A stretch of DNA of 64,000 nucleotides from Bacteriovorax sp. PP10 (GTDB lineage Bacteria; Bdellovibrionota; Bacteriovoracia; Bacteriovoracales; Bacteriovoracaceae), in contig NZ_JAYGJQ010000002.1 in assembly GCF_035013165.1 (NCBI RefSeq), positions 620,001 to 684,000 of the forward strand, in the 5' to 3' direction. The notes under the pieces are model-generated. The model worked only from the letters and a program-made list of their open reading frames with translations. It did not search any database and was not told the DNA's origin. Positions 34,675 to 42,056 of the stretch are shown in pieces. The position numbers were made by a program, and so were the translations under genes. How positions within the stretch are numbered: the first letter of the stretch is position 1; every line of letters begins with the position of its first letter.

Positions 34675-35202
34675 ATGACTCAGAGTAATGCCTCTATCGG
34701 TGAATTCATTTCAGAAGCTAAAATCCAGGCGCGAGTTAAAGAACTTGCAGCGATGATTAACAAAGACTACGCAGGTCAGGAAGTTATCATTGTTGGTGTT
34801 TTGAATGGTTCATTTATTTTCTGCGCGGATTTATTCCGTCATCTTACCATTCCATGCCAAATTGAATTCGTCTCTCTAAGCTCTTACGAAGGAACTGAAA
34901 GTTCTGGTGAAGTGAGTTTTAGAATGGACGTTAAACAATCACTGGTTGGAAAAAACGTGATTCTAGTCGAAGACATCGTCGATACGGGTCTGACGATTAC
35001 TTTTTTACTAAAACACATGAAGTTAAAAAACCTTAAGAGTTTAAAGCTGTGTTCACTGCTACTAAAGCGTGCGCGCTTAAAAGTAGAAGTGCCAGTGGAT
35101 TACTTAGGATTTGATATTGAAGATAAATTTGTAATTGGTTATGGATTGGATTTTGATGGTCGCTACCGTGAACTTCCATATATTGGAGTGTACGGTGAGT
35201 AA
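34675..35202 (+). CDS. hpt: Hypoxanthine phosphoribosyltransferase
   Basis: Makes IMP or GMP from hypoxanthine or guanine and PRPP. The PRPP loop Val-Glu-Asp-Ile-Val-Asp-Thr-Gly-Leu-Thr lies at about residues 101-110 and the Leu-Ser-Ser-Tyr substrate loop earlier. Length of 175 is usual. It recovers the bases freed by the purine phosphorylase. The ATG at 34675 follows AAGGATTAGG. Its end overlaps the GTG start of the GHMP kinase gene by 8 bases. Confidence 0.93.
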   Translation: MTQSNASIGEFISEAKIQARVKELAAMINKDYAGQEVIIVGVLNGSFIFCADLFRHLTIPCQIEFVSLSSYEGTESSGEVSFRMDVKQSLVGKNVILVEDIVDTGLTITFLLKHMKLKNLKSLKLCSLLLKRARLKVEVPVDYLGFDIEDKFVIGYGLDFDGRYRELPYIGVYGE

Positions 35203-36208
35203 GATAACGACAGTAGAGGGTTCAGTTCGCGTAGATTTACTAGGGGGAACCCTGGATCTGGTGCCTATTAATTTAATTCTTCCAGATGTTGTTACATTGA
35301 ATCTAGCGACGTCATTAAAAGCAAAAGTTGTGATCACACCGATTGATTTTGATGGTGTTGAAATCGTTTCAAAAGATTATAAGACAACTGATAAGTTTAA
35401 CTCGAGAGATTTCACTGCTGAGAATTTCCAGAATAAGTTTTTTGGAAACCTTGAGTTCATCGCTCGCATTTTACATTTATTTGGGCTTCATTCAGGTGTT
35501 CGCATGGAACTTGAATCTGGATCACCTCCAGGTGCTGGTCTTGGTGGATCGTCTGCCATGGGAGTGACTTGTTATTCTGCTATCGCCACTCACATGAAAA
35601 TTCCTTACGAGAGAGTGGAAGCCATTCAGAAAGTGAATGCGATTGAAGCTCTTATTATTGATTGCCCAGCTGGTTATCAAGACTATTACCCTGCTTTATT
35701 TGGAGGAGTACTAGGATTAAAACCAAGCCCGGGAAGAGTTGAAGTGATTCAGCTTTTTACAGAAGAATTAAAAGAAATTTTAGAAAGCCACGTGACACTT
35801 GTTTACTCAGGTGAAACGAGAAACTCTGGAATTAATAACTGGGAAGTTTATAAAGCATTTTTTAACAAAGATGCAGCGGTAAGAGCAGGCCTTGCTGAAA
35901 TAGCCAACCTTTCTAACAAAGCTCTTAAAGCAATCCAGTCAAAAAACTATGAGGCCTTAATTCCATTAATTGGAGCTGAAGGTGAAGAGAGAAGAAAATT
36001 ATTTCCAGGGATTTTAACTCAGAATATGAATCAACTTCATATGGTTTTAAAAGATCAGGGACCTCACTTCGGAATGAAAATTTGTGGAGCAGGTGGTGGA
36101 GGATGTTTCCTTATCACTCACAGGCCATCAGATAGAGAATACATTGATCAGTTACTAGCTAAGTTCCAAATGAAACGTCTGCCGTTTAAAGTGGAGAGAC
36201 CCCTTTGA
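35195..36208 (+). CDS. GHMP-family sugar or mevalonate-type kinase
   Basis: The GHMP motif 2 Pro-Pro-Gly-Ala-Gly-Leu-Gly-Gly-Ser-Ser-Ala lies at residues 111-121; an N-terminal Arg-Val-Asp-Leu-Leu-Gly-Gly matches motif 1, and Cys-Gly-Ala-Gly-Gly-Gly-Gly-Cys-Phe near the C-terminus is motif 3. The motif 1 form resembles heptose 7-phosphate kinases (HddA) and fucokinase-like proteins more than homoserine kinases. Start is GTG at 35195, with GGAG seven bases upstream, overlapping hpt; the open frame reaches further upstream but inside hpt. Substrate not determined. Confidence 0.82.
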   Translation: MSKITTVEGSVRVDLLGGTLDLVPINLILPDVVTLNLATSLKAKVVITPIDFDGVEIVSKDYKTTDKFNSRDFTAENFQNKFFGNLEFIARILHLFGLHSGVRMELESGSPPGAGLGGSSAMGVTCYSAIATHMKIPYERVEAIQKVNAIEALIIDCPAGYQDYYPALFGGVLGLKPSPGRVEVIQLFTEELKEILESHVTLVYSGETRNSGINNWEVYKAFFNKDAAVRAGLAEIANLSNKALKAIQSKNYEALIPLIGAEGEERRKLFPGILTQNMNQLHMVLKDQGPHFGMKICGAGGGGCFLITHRPSDREYIDQLLAKFQMKRLPFKVERPL

Positions 36209-37161
36209 CTGAAATAAGCAACATCGGAAGCTTGAGCATGAAAGGTGGAAGGAACGATAACTTCTACTTCTGTCTGATTGAGTACTTTCCCGATAGCAAA
36301 AGATGGTTCTTAAAATCTCTTTTACCCGTAAAGGAAGAAGAGGCCGCTGATAGCAACGAAGCGATTCATGCCTGGATCTCAAATTTCAACATTAAGCAGT
36401 TGGTTGTGGATTTTCCTCTTTCAAAACCTGTGAGCGAGTCGAATAACTACGATGATCAAGGGGTTTTGAAATGCTCGGACAATACTCTGGAGATCGTGCA
36501 GGAAAAAATCAAACATCTTTTAGATGAAGACCAAAGACTTGTGAACGAAAATCCTAAGCGCTATGAGCAGGAAAGAAATAAGGCCGATGAGATCGTCTAT
36601 AACCGCGATATTTTCTCGAAAGAGACAGCTCATCACCTTCTATCAAGATCATTTAAGAGACGCCTTAAAAAGGGCTTTCTTCCTTACTGGAACCGCTCGC
36701 TGGATTTCTGGGTTTGGAAATACTACTACGATCAGATTTTAGAACTCTTCAATACGTCTTTTGATTCATTTGGAAACGTTTCATTAATGATTCTTTTCCG
36801 CTTCAACTATATTAAGCGTCAGTTCCCAAAGGACCTGGAGTTTTTTGAAGCGAATGAACAGATTATTTTAGTTGAGTTACTAAGAGCTAAAATCATCCTG
36901 AAAAAAGACATTTCACTTTTAAATGACGTGGATATCGGAATTGAAGCAAGACTTGATACGATTAAAAAGATTGAAAGCAAGCTTGATATCTTTATCTATA
37001 ATCACGACCTGGAAATTCTGGTAAAAAATCCTAGAGCTTTCGATTCATTCTTGTTGGCGCTGGCAGGACAAAACGTTCTTCAAAAGAAGAATGTAAAGTT
37101 GCCTGACTGGACGAAACCAGAAGATACAAAGTTCATCATTCCTAATTTTCACTTAGATTAA
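36205..37161 (+). CDS. Unknown protein translationally coupled to the GHMP kinase gene
   Basis: A 318-residue soluble protein, without signal peptide or membrane helix. It has an N-terminal Ser-Met-Lys-Gly-Gly with a strand-turn-strand, then Gln-Leu-Val-Val-Asp-Phe-Pro-Leu-Ser, and a late Ala-Phe-Asp-Ser-Phe-Leu-Leu-Ala-Leu-Ala; the order of conserved Asp residues resembles an RNase H-like fold of the DUF429 type, but this is tentative. The middle is a charged helical region. It starts with TTG at 36205 overlapping the GHMP kinase stop (GGAGAG just upstream), so it is in the same operon with hpt and possibly tdk. Confidence 0.65.
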   Translation: MTEISNIGSLSMKGGRNDNFYFCLIEYFPDSKRWFLKSLLPVKEEEAADSNEAIHAWISNFNIKQLVVDFPLSKPVSESNNYDDQGVLKCSDNTLEIVQEKIKHLLDEDQRLVNENPKRYEQERNKADEIVYNRDIFSKETAHHLLSRSFKRRLKKGFLPYWNRSLDFWVWKYYYDQILELFNTSFDSFGNVSLMILFRFNYIKRQFPKDLEFFEANEQIILVELLRAKIILKKDISLLNDVDIGIEARLDTIKKIESKLDIFIYNHDLEILVKNPRAFDSFLLALAGQNVLQKKNVKLPDWTKPEDTKFIIPNFHLD

Positions 37162-37632
37162 TTAAGCGCGAGCTAGAATTCGGCCGCTCACTTCAAGTGT
37201 CATCACTACACCGGTGATGGCACCGATTAACCATAACATTGAGAACTCTAAGAAGAAGTTGGGATTCATAATTCCGAAGAATCCGATTGAGCTTAGAATT
37301 AAGGCAGCAGCAGCTAGAGTTTTATGAAACTTTAGAGCGCGGATTTCGTCACGTTGTAAAACGATTGCGGCCATGGCCGTTGAAGTGGCCGTGAAGAAGA
37401 GTCCACATAGGAAATAACAAGCAGGCATACCAAAAACCATGAACTCGTTCATTAGGTTAACTGGAAGCTTGAAGATTTTAAATCCGAACTGAGGGCACAC
37501 TGAAAGAGTGATAACTGCTGTCAGTAAATGAACAGAAAATAGTTTCAAAATCAAATGACTAAGTTTTGGATGAAGTTTGGCACGAACAGTCCCCAGGATT
37601 TGTTCTGTAATATGATTTGGTATTTTATTCAT
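37162..37632 (-). CDS. Four-helix membrane protein, candidate anti-sigma factor
   Basis: A 156-residue protein with a soluble N-terminal part of about 25 residues and four membrane helices. It overlaps the end of the ECF sigma gene by 4 bases, the common arrangement for a cognate anti-sigma factor. It lacks the HxxxCxxC zinc motif of classic ZAS anti-sigma proteins; the three cysteines lie in or next to membrane helices. The cytosolic tail of a membrane anti-sigma is normally longer than 25 residues, so the role is inferred from position only. Confidence 0.55.
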   Translation of the reverse strand: MNKIPNHITEQILGTVRAKLHPKLSHLILKLFSVHLLTAVITLSVCPQFGFKIFKLPVNLMNEFMVFGMPACYFLCGLFFTATSTAMAAIVLQRDEIRALKFHKTLAAAALILSSIGFFGIMNPNFFLEFSMLWLIGAITGVVMTLEVSGRILARA

Positions 37633-38150
37633 AGTGCTTCACCTTTTTTTAAACGCCCCACCATGCGGCTGAGAGTTTTTCTTAAAGAGACTTCGCTCTT
37701 ATTAACGATCTTGGCAATTTCCTGATACGAGAGTTCATCAATGAACTTCATCTCTAAAAGTTCCTGTTGATCGCTGTCTAGATTTTTAAGTAGAGACATA
37801 TCAACTTCCGAGGACTCAAGGACTTCAGGTTCATAATTGGCCATTCGGTCCTGGTATCTTTTGTTGGCCCTGAAATAATCCAATGCCTGTGTTCTTGCAA
37901 TGACAAAAAGCCATTGCTCGAACTTATACTTAGCGCTGTAAAGGTGCTTGCTTTCGTGAATCTTGATAAAAACTTTCTGCAATAAATCTTCACCATCGAC
38001 AGAGTTTTTAACTTTTTTATTCAGGAAATTAAACACGCGCTGACTGTAACGAGAGTAAAGCTCATTAAAAGCAGCGTAGGCTTCATCGGGTGAATGTGTT
38101 TGGTATCGGAGCATAAGCTCTTCTGCCGTTATTTCTTTTAAGTCTCTCAA
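37629..38150 (-). CDS. ECF-type RNA polymerase sigma factor
   Basis: Region 2 is visible as Ser-Val-Asp-Gly-Glu-Asp-Leu-Leu-Gln-Lys-Val-Phe-Ile-Lys (about 50-63) and Phe-Glu-Gln-Trp-Leu-Phe-Val-Ile-Ala-Arg, region 4 as Leu-Ser-Tyr-Gln-Glu-Ile-Ala-Lys-Ile-Val-Asn-Lys-Ser (about 139-151). At 173 residues, with no region 1.1 or 3, it is an ECF sigma. It is divergent from a metal-handling module, with a perfect inverted repeat between them, and overlaps the membrane protein gene that follows. Its target promoters are unknown. Confidence 0.88.
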   Translation of the reverse strand: MRDLKEITAEELMLRYQTHSPDEAYAAFNELYSRYSQRVFNFLNKKVKNSVDGEDLLQKVFIKIHESKHLYSAKYKFEQWLFVIARTQALDYFRANKRYQDRMANYEPEVLESSEVDMSLLKNLDSDQQELLEMKFIDELSYQEIAKIVNKSEVSLRKTLSRMVGRLKKGEAL

Positions 38151-38180
38151 GTAGATCCCTGAAGCCCTTTTCTAATAGGT

Positions 38181-38211
38181 ATACGTCACAAATTTGAAAT
38201 GTGTGACGTAT
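38181..38211 (+). promoter_or_regulatory. Perfect 10-bp inverted repeat between ECF sigma and metal module
   Basis: ATACGTCACA (38181-38190) and TGTGACGTAT (38202-38211) are exact inverted copies with an 11-base spacer, so the arm centres lie 21 bases apart, two helical turns. The right arm overlaps a -35-like GTGACG at 38203-38208, with CATAAT 16 bases on. This fits a dimeric repressor or activator site serving both directions. Confidence 0.65.
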
Positions 38212-38230
38212 GGTTATTGATTCACATAAT
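38203..38230 (+). promoter_or_regulatory. Promoter of the barrel/MerP-like/MerT-like module
   Basis: GTGACG (38203-38208), a 16-base spacer and CATAAT (38225-38230) give a plausible sigma-70 promoter, 17 bases before the GTG start at 38248. The -35 box lies in the right arm of the inverted repeat. Alternatively the ECF sigma factor drives this region from an unrecognised motif. Confidence 0.45.
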
Positions 38231-38247
38231 CTTAGCAAGGGGCGGAC

Positions 38248-38892
38248 GTGTTCACCAAACTTTTAACAGTTAGTTGTCTATTTTTATCCATTATGGGGAC
38301 GAAAGCAGAAGCGCATCCTGTGGCATTTGCAGGGTCTTACTCCATTATGACCTGGAACAGTAAGGAGATGAGCGACTGGATGTTCACTCATAGCTTTACA
38401 TCGAATTATTCACTTGCGGCCCGCTACCTGCGCCTTGATACCAAAGATGGGGAGAGAACTTTCTATATTCCTCAGGTGAACTTCCTGCTTAAAAGATGGA
38501 ATGAACTTGATAGCCAGGCCAACATTTATTTGAGTCTTGGGCATGGGGGAGAGAAAGTTAACTCGTCATTTAAAAACACATCATCAGTTGCACTAGAAAC
38601 TGATTGGGAATCAAGAAAATACTATGTGTCTTTTAGAGAAGACGTTTTAATTTCACATAAAAATTCAGACCGAAATGTTTATCAGACTAAGGTTCGCGCC
38701 GGTTTTGCTCCTTACTTAGCTGAATTTAACGAAATGAATACCTGGTTTATTTTACAAGGGGATACTTCCAATACAATGGATAAAGACTTTAAGCTTACTC
38801 CGTTTATCAGACTCTTTTATCACAACGTCCTGACTGAATTCGGTGTGAGTTCAAAAGGCGATGCTCAATTTAACTTTATGGTTCACTTCTAA
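38248..38892 (+). CDS. Predicted outer-membrane or periplasmic beta-rich protein of the metal module
   Basis: A GTG start at 38248, preceded by AAGGGGCGGA, leads into a signal peptide (about residues 1-22, ending Ala-Glu-Ala) and a mature protein of about 190 residues made of alternating strands, ending in Met-Val-His-Phe, an aromatic outer-membrane barrel ending. Only one cysteine (in the signal) is present. It is the first gene of the module, 10 bases before the MerP-like gene. The barrel role is predicted, not a recognised family. Confidence 0.65.
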   Translation: MFTKLLTVSCLFLSIMGTKAEAHPVAFAGSYSIMTWNSKEMSDWMFTHSFTSNYSLAARYLRLDTKDGERTFYIPQVNFLLKRWNELDSQANIYLSLGHGGEKVNSSFKNTSSVALETDWESRKYYVSFREDVLISHKNSDRNVYQTKVRAGFAPYLAEFNEMNTWFILQGDTSNTMDKDFKLTPFIRLFYHNVLTEFGVSSKGDAQFNFMVHF

Positions 38893-38902
38893 GGAGATAT
38901 AG

Positions 38903-39178
38903 ATGAAAACATTACTAATGGTCCTGGCACTGACTCTAACGACAACGGCCTTTGCTGCTGAAAAAATTGAAATCACAGTAAAAGGAATGGTTTGTTCATT
39001 CTGTTCACAAGGGATTACAAAAAAGTTCAATGAAGAAAAAGTAAAAAGTGTAAACGTTGATTTAGGAAAACACCTTGTCACTTTAGAGCTTAATGAAGGC
39101 CAAAAACTTTCAAGTGAAAGAATCACGGAAATCTTAACAGACTCAGGATACGGAGTAGAAAAAATTGAAATCAAATAA
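38903..39178 (+). CDS. Secreted heavy-metal-associated (MerP-like) protein
   Basis: A signal peptide (residues 1-19, ending Ala-Phe-Ala-Ala) precedes one HMA domain with the metal-binding Gly-Met-Val-Cys31-Ser-Phe-Cys34 motif. At 91 residues it matches periplasmic MerP, which binds Hg(II) and hands it to MerT. The next gene encodes a MerT-like membrane protein, so a metal relay is likely, although CopZ-like copper binding cannot be excluded. It overlaps the TTG of the next gene by 14 bases. Confidence 0.85.
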   Translation: MKTLLMVLALTLTTTAFAAEKIEITVKGMVCSFCSQGITKKFNEEKVKSVNVDLGKHLVTLELNEGQKLSSERITEILTDSGYGVEKIEIK

Positions 39179-39548
39179 CGATTTACAAAAAAACATCTGG
39201 ATTTCATTTTTTAGTTTATTCACTTCGATGAGCACACTTATCTGTTGTGCGCTTCCGGCCTTATTTGTTTCAATAGGGTTGGGCGCGACGATGGTGGGAT
39301 TGGTGACAACTTTTCCTTCACTCATCTGGCTTTCGGAAAATAAACTACCGGTCTTTGCCGGGTCATTTCTCATGTTGAGTTTTAGCTCTTATATGCAATA
39401 CCGAGCGCGCTTCTTGCCGTGCCCGATTGATCCGAATGAAGCACGTGCTTGTACGACGGCCAGAATGTGGTCGAAGCGCATAACGATCTTTTCAATTGTT
39501 GTTTGGGTTATAGGGGCGAGCTTTGCACTATTGCCGATGATTCTTTAA
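39165..39548 (+). CDS. MerT/MerC-like metal transport membrane protein
   Basis: A 127-residue protein with three membrane helices. Helix 1 has the adjacent Cys27-Cys28 pair in Leu-Ile-Cys-Cys-Ala-Leu-Pro-Ala, as in MerT and MerC, and a second pair Cys86/Cys96 lies in the loop before helix 3, also as in MerT. This suggests inner-membrane passage of a thiophilic metal taken from the MerP-like protein. It starts with TTG at 39165 (GGAGT upstream) overlapping the HMA gene. No merA or merR is in the window. Confidence 0.7.
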   Translation: MKSNNDLQKNIWISFFSLFTSMSTLICCALPALFVSIGLGATMVGLVTTFPSLIWLSENKLPVFAGSFLMLSFSSYMQYRARFLPCPIDPNEARACTTARMWSKRITIFSIVVWVIGASFALLPMIL

Positions 39549-39933
39549 GTAATTTAGAAAACACGTAATACCCGCCAATGTAAATGAGCATTGGCAGTAG
39601 GGCGTAAGCAGAACTTAGCACCGCTATAACAAATGCCACGACAAATCCAAACACCGCAAAGAATTTCAAGTAGAGATAGGCCGCTCTTTTTTTCTTCCAG
39701 GCCATGATGTAAACCACAGTTTGAGCAGCAAGAAATAACAAGAGAGCAAAGGTCAGGCTTTGCAGTAGCACTTTATAAAGCTGGATTTGGAAGTCTGGAG
39801 AGTCGACTTTCCCTTCAAGATTGTGAGTGTAGCGCCCGTAGTTGGTCGCTCTAAAATAGAGCCAGGCAATCAGAGTCAAGTCCGTTAGGTAACAGCATGC
39901 CATCGCCAGTTTTTTTTGTTGAGATCTATTCAT
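39508..39933 (-). CDS. Small membrane protein, unknown
   Basis: A 141-residue protein with about four hydrophobic helices, a basic Lys-Lys-Lys-Arg loop near the middle and a soluble loop after helix 1. It is convergent with the MerT-like gene, whose last 41 bases it overlaps on the other strand. The ATG at 39933 has GAGG directly before it; a TTG two codons upstream is possible. No family recognised. Confidence 0.6.
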   Translation of the reverse strand: MNRSQQKKLAMACCYLTDLTLIAWLYFRATNYGRYTHNLEGKVDSPDFQIQLYKVLLQSLTFALLLFLAAQTVVYIMAWKKKRAAYLYLKFFAVFGFVVAFVIAVLSSAYALLPMLIYIGGYYVFSKLLKESSAIVQSSPL

Positions 39934-40010
39934 CCTCAAAGTATAGGAATTTTAAAAATTAATGGATAGTTTTTTGATGTTTTAATTTTAAAATTGGCGA
40001 TAATTGACTC

Positions 40011-40289
40011 ATGAAGAAAATTTTTATCGTCCTTTTAGTTACCATCATCTCCACAGCAGTAGGTTTATACTTCAGACCGAGTTATGCCTTAATCGGCCAG
40101 CTTGATTGGATCAATGTACTTACCAAAGGTTATTTCGTGGGTTCTATTTCAGGGTTTTTCAGCCAGGGCTATCTGGATGAATCATTCTGGTACGTCATGA
40201 GATACACGATGGGGGGACTCATTGTAGGAATGATCTTAATGTCGTTTGTTGGTGGATCGAAGAGTTCGGGAAAAGCGAAAAAGAAATAG
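40011..40289 (+). CDS. Small membrane protein, unknown
   Basis: A 92-residue protein with an N-terminal hydrophobic helix, a central amphipathic region and a second helix (about 62-80) followed by a basic Lys-rich tail (Ser-Gly-Lys-Ala-Lys-Lys-Lys). The first helix could be a membrane anchor rather than a signal peptide. It stands between two genes on the other strand and ends one base before smpB ends. No function assigned. Confidence 0.55.
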   Translation: MKKIFIVLLVTIISTAVGLYFRPSYALIGQLDWINVLTKGYFVGSISGFFSQGYLDESFWYVMRYTMGGLIVGMILMSFVGGSKSSGKAKKK

Positions 40290-40290
40290 G

Positions 40291-40743
40291 CTAGTCGTTA
40301 TAGTCTCTTCTTTGTAGTTTTCTCTGCACATCTTTCTCTTTATCAGACTCACGTTTATCGTGAAGTTTCTTTCCTTTCCCTAAAGCAAATTCAAGTTTCA
40401 CTTTTGAGTCTTTGAAATAAATTTTAGTTACGACTAGAGCGAGTTGCTGAGTTTTCATCTCGTGATGAATACGATTGATTTCAACGCGATTTAAGAGCAA
40501 TTTTTTAATCCTGCTCTCTGAGTGGTTATTGATGTTTCCGAAGGCGTACATCGGTATCATGACGTTATAGGCCCATACTTCACCGTTGCCATCGATTGCA
40601 ACGTAAGCTTCCGATAAAGAAACTTTTCCTTCGCGCAGAACTTTAAGTTCTGTCCCTTGTAACATGATGCCCGCTTCAAAAGTTTCTTTTAAAGAATAAT
40701 CGAAGCCTGCACGTTTATTTGTCCCGATGATTTTAATGCTCAT
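40291..40743 (-). CDS. smpB: SsrA-binding protein SmpB
   Basis: Binds tmRNA and brings it to stalled ribosomes. The family pattern is clear: Asn-Lys-Arg-Ala-Gly-Phe-Asp-Tyr, Gly-Ile-Met-Leu-Gln-Gly-Thr-Glu-Leu-Lys, and a Gly-Lys-Gly-Lys-Lys-Leu-His-Asp-Lys-Arg stretch before a basic tail. Length 150 is usual. It is the last gene of a leftward run with the FadL-like, rsmA and tsaD genes; the upstream stop is 2 bases away. The ssrA gene is not in the window. Confidence 0.94.
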   Translation of the reverse strand: MSIKIIGTNKRAGFDYSLKETFEAGIMLQGTELKVLREGKVSLSEAYVAIDGNGEVWAYNVMIPMYAFGNINNHSESRIKKLLLNRVEINRIHHEMKTQQLALVVTKIYFKDSKVKLEFALGKGKKLHDKRESDKEKDVQRKLQRRDYND

Positions 40744-40745
40744 AT

Positions 40746-42056
40746 TTAAAAATTAAATTTCACTCCCATACTTCCAGCTAGGATATACCCGCCAATATCG
40801 TAGCCAGGGGCCCCGATTTTTGGTCCTGCCGTTCCATTTTCCTGGTTCGCACTTTTTGTAACGTGCTTATCCATAATATGATGATACTGAAGAGACGCTC
40901 CTAAGTGAACATCTTTCGACCAAATGACCATACGATATTGAATTCCCCCCGTTCCAATCACGGTGTCAGCGTCGATTGAATTTCCACTGCCGCTGAAATC
41001 TCCCTTTAGTGGAGTCATACGGTATTGCGCACCTAAAAGTGTGCTCCATCTGTTAGTGATATTGTATTTAACTCCAACTCTTGGATTGATCGTGTCTCTA
41101 GTTTGAAGTTTTTCATAGTTCGCACTTGGAACAATAACCCCACCGTTTTTTACTACTTCCATTGTCGGAGCTTTGTAGTTAGTCCACATCTGGTACTCAA
41201 GACCAGCGTAGTACTCAAAGTTGCCGCCAGAAAATTGTGTTCCTAGACGGAAAGTGTGTGGATCATAAAAAATCATCGAGTTCATCGACGAATCAAAAAG
41301 TGCCAGAGAAGGGTTAGTGATTTCCCCGTGAACGATGGCCTTAAGATTCGATTTCATCTCTTGTTGGTAAGTGAAGTATGCCGTCATGAAGTCAAAGCGT
41401 TTTGTCACAGAAACAATAGCACCTAGTGAAGGTGAAACTTTCGACTGACCGCTGGCCCATGATCCGTAACTCGCACCATTTAAACTCATGTTAGTAGAAA
41501 CATCGGCCGTTGCCTGGAATCCTAAGATTGTTCCAAGAGAAAAGGCCAGAGTGTCATTCCACTTGGTAGCGAAGTTAATGAAGGCCGACGTTCTTTGATG
41601 ACGAGAGCGATACATAACGTATTCAGGTTTAAAAGCGTCACCTGAGTTTGATCTAACGATATCCCCAATTGGTAAAAATACTGAAAGAGCAAGTGTCCCT
41701 AAATGGTTTTTTCCACCAACAGGCACAGCTGCGTGAAGAGCAGTCCCATAAAATTTTGGATAATCAGTACGTGCACTTCCCGTTGTCGGAGAATTGTTTG
41801 AGTTAATACTGTTTGTCACTGTGATGTTATTAATTGGTTTGAAATGAACCGCTGTTGATGTCGCCTGAAGAACAACGTTGAAGTTCTCAGAGAAACCTAA
41901 AACTGAAGGAGCGTAGTAGTTGTTACTTGGATCGTTGGCATCAAGGTTGGCCTGATTTCCAATTCCCGACGTTGTAAAACTAGAACCGAAAAGTTCAGGG
42001 TAACTTGCATGAGCATTCATTGAAACTAAAACTAATAAGACAGCGAGGATTCTCAT
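40746..42056 (-). CDS. OmpP1/FadL-family outer-membrane transporter
   Basis: A signal peptide (about residues 1-17, ending Ala-Ser) precedes a 419-residue beta-barrel pattern: many alternating hydrophobic strands, Asn-Asn-Tyr-Tyr-Ala-Pro near the N-terminus (the FadL hatch region) and a C-terminal Gly-Val-Lys-Phe-Asn-Phe. FadL-family barrels bring hydrophobic molecules such as fatty acids across the outer membrane. It overlaps rsmA by 4 bases. Substrate unknown; the family match is by overall pattern. Confidence 0.7.
   Translation of the reverse strand: MRILAVLLVLVSMNAHASYPELFGSSFTTSGIGNQANLDANDPSNNYYAPSVLGFSENFNVVLQATSTAVHFKPINNITVTNSINSNNSPTTGSARTDYPKFYGTALHAAVPVGGKNHLGTLALSVFLPIGDIVRSNSGDAFKPEYVMYRSRHQRTSAFINFATKWNDTLAFSLGTILGFQATADVSTNMSLNGASYGSWASGQSKVSPSLGAIVSVTKRFDFMTAYFTYQQEMKSNLKAIVHGEITNPSLALFDSSMNSMIFYDPHTFRLGTQFSGGNFEYYAGLEYQMWTNYKAPTMEVVKNGGVIVPSANYEKLQTRDTINPRVGVKYNITNRWSTLLGAQYRMTPLKGDFSGSGNSIDADTVIGTGGIQYRMVIWSKDVHLGASLQYHHIMDKHVTKSANQENGTAGPKIGAPGYDIGGYILAGSMGVKFNF

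Noticed and set aside
35135-35194. Earlier start for the GHMP kinase, inside hpt
   Set aside because: The extra residues are simply the alternative frame of hpt; the GTG at 35195 has a ribosome binding site and fits the family N-terminus.
38851-39207. Minus-strand frame of 118 codons across the MerP-like gene
   Set aside because: It is antisense to a clear HMA domain with signal peptide and has no independent support.
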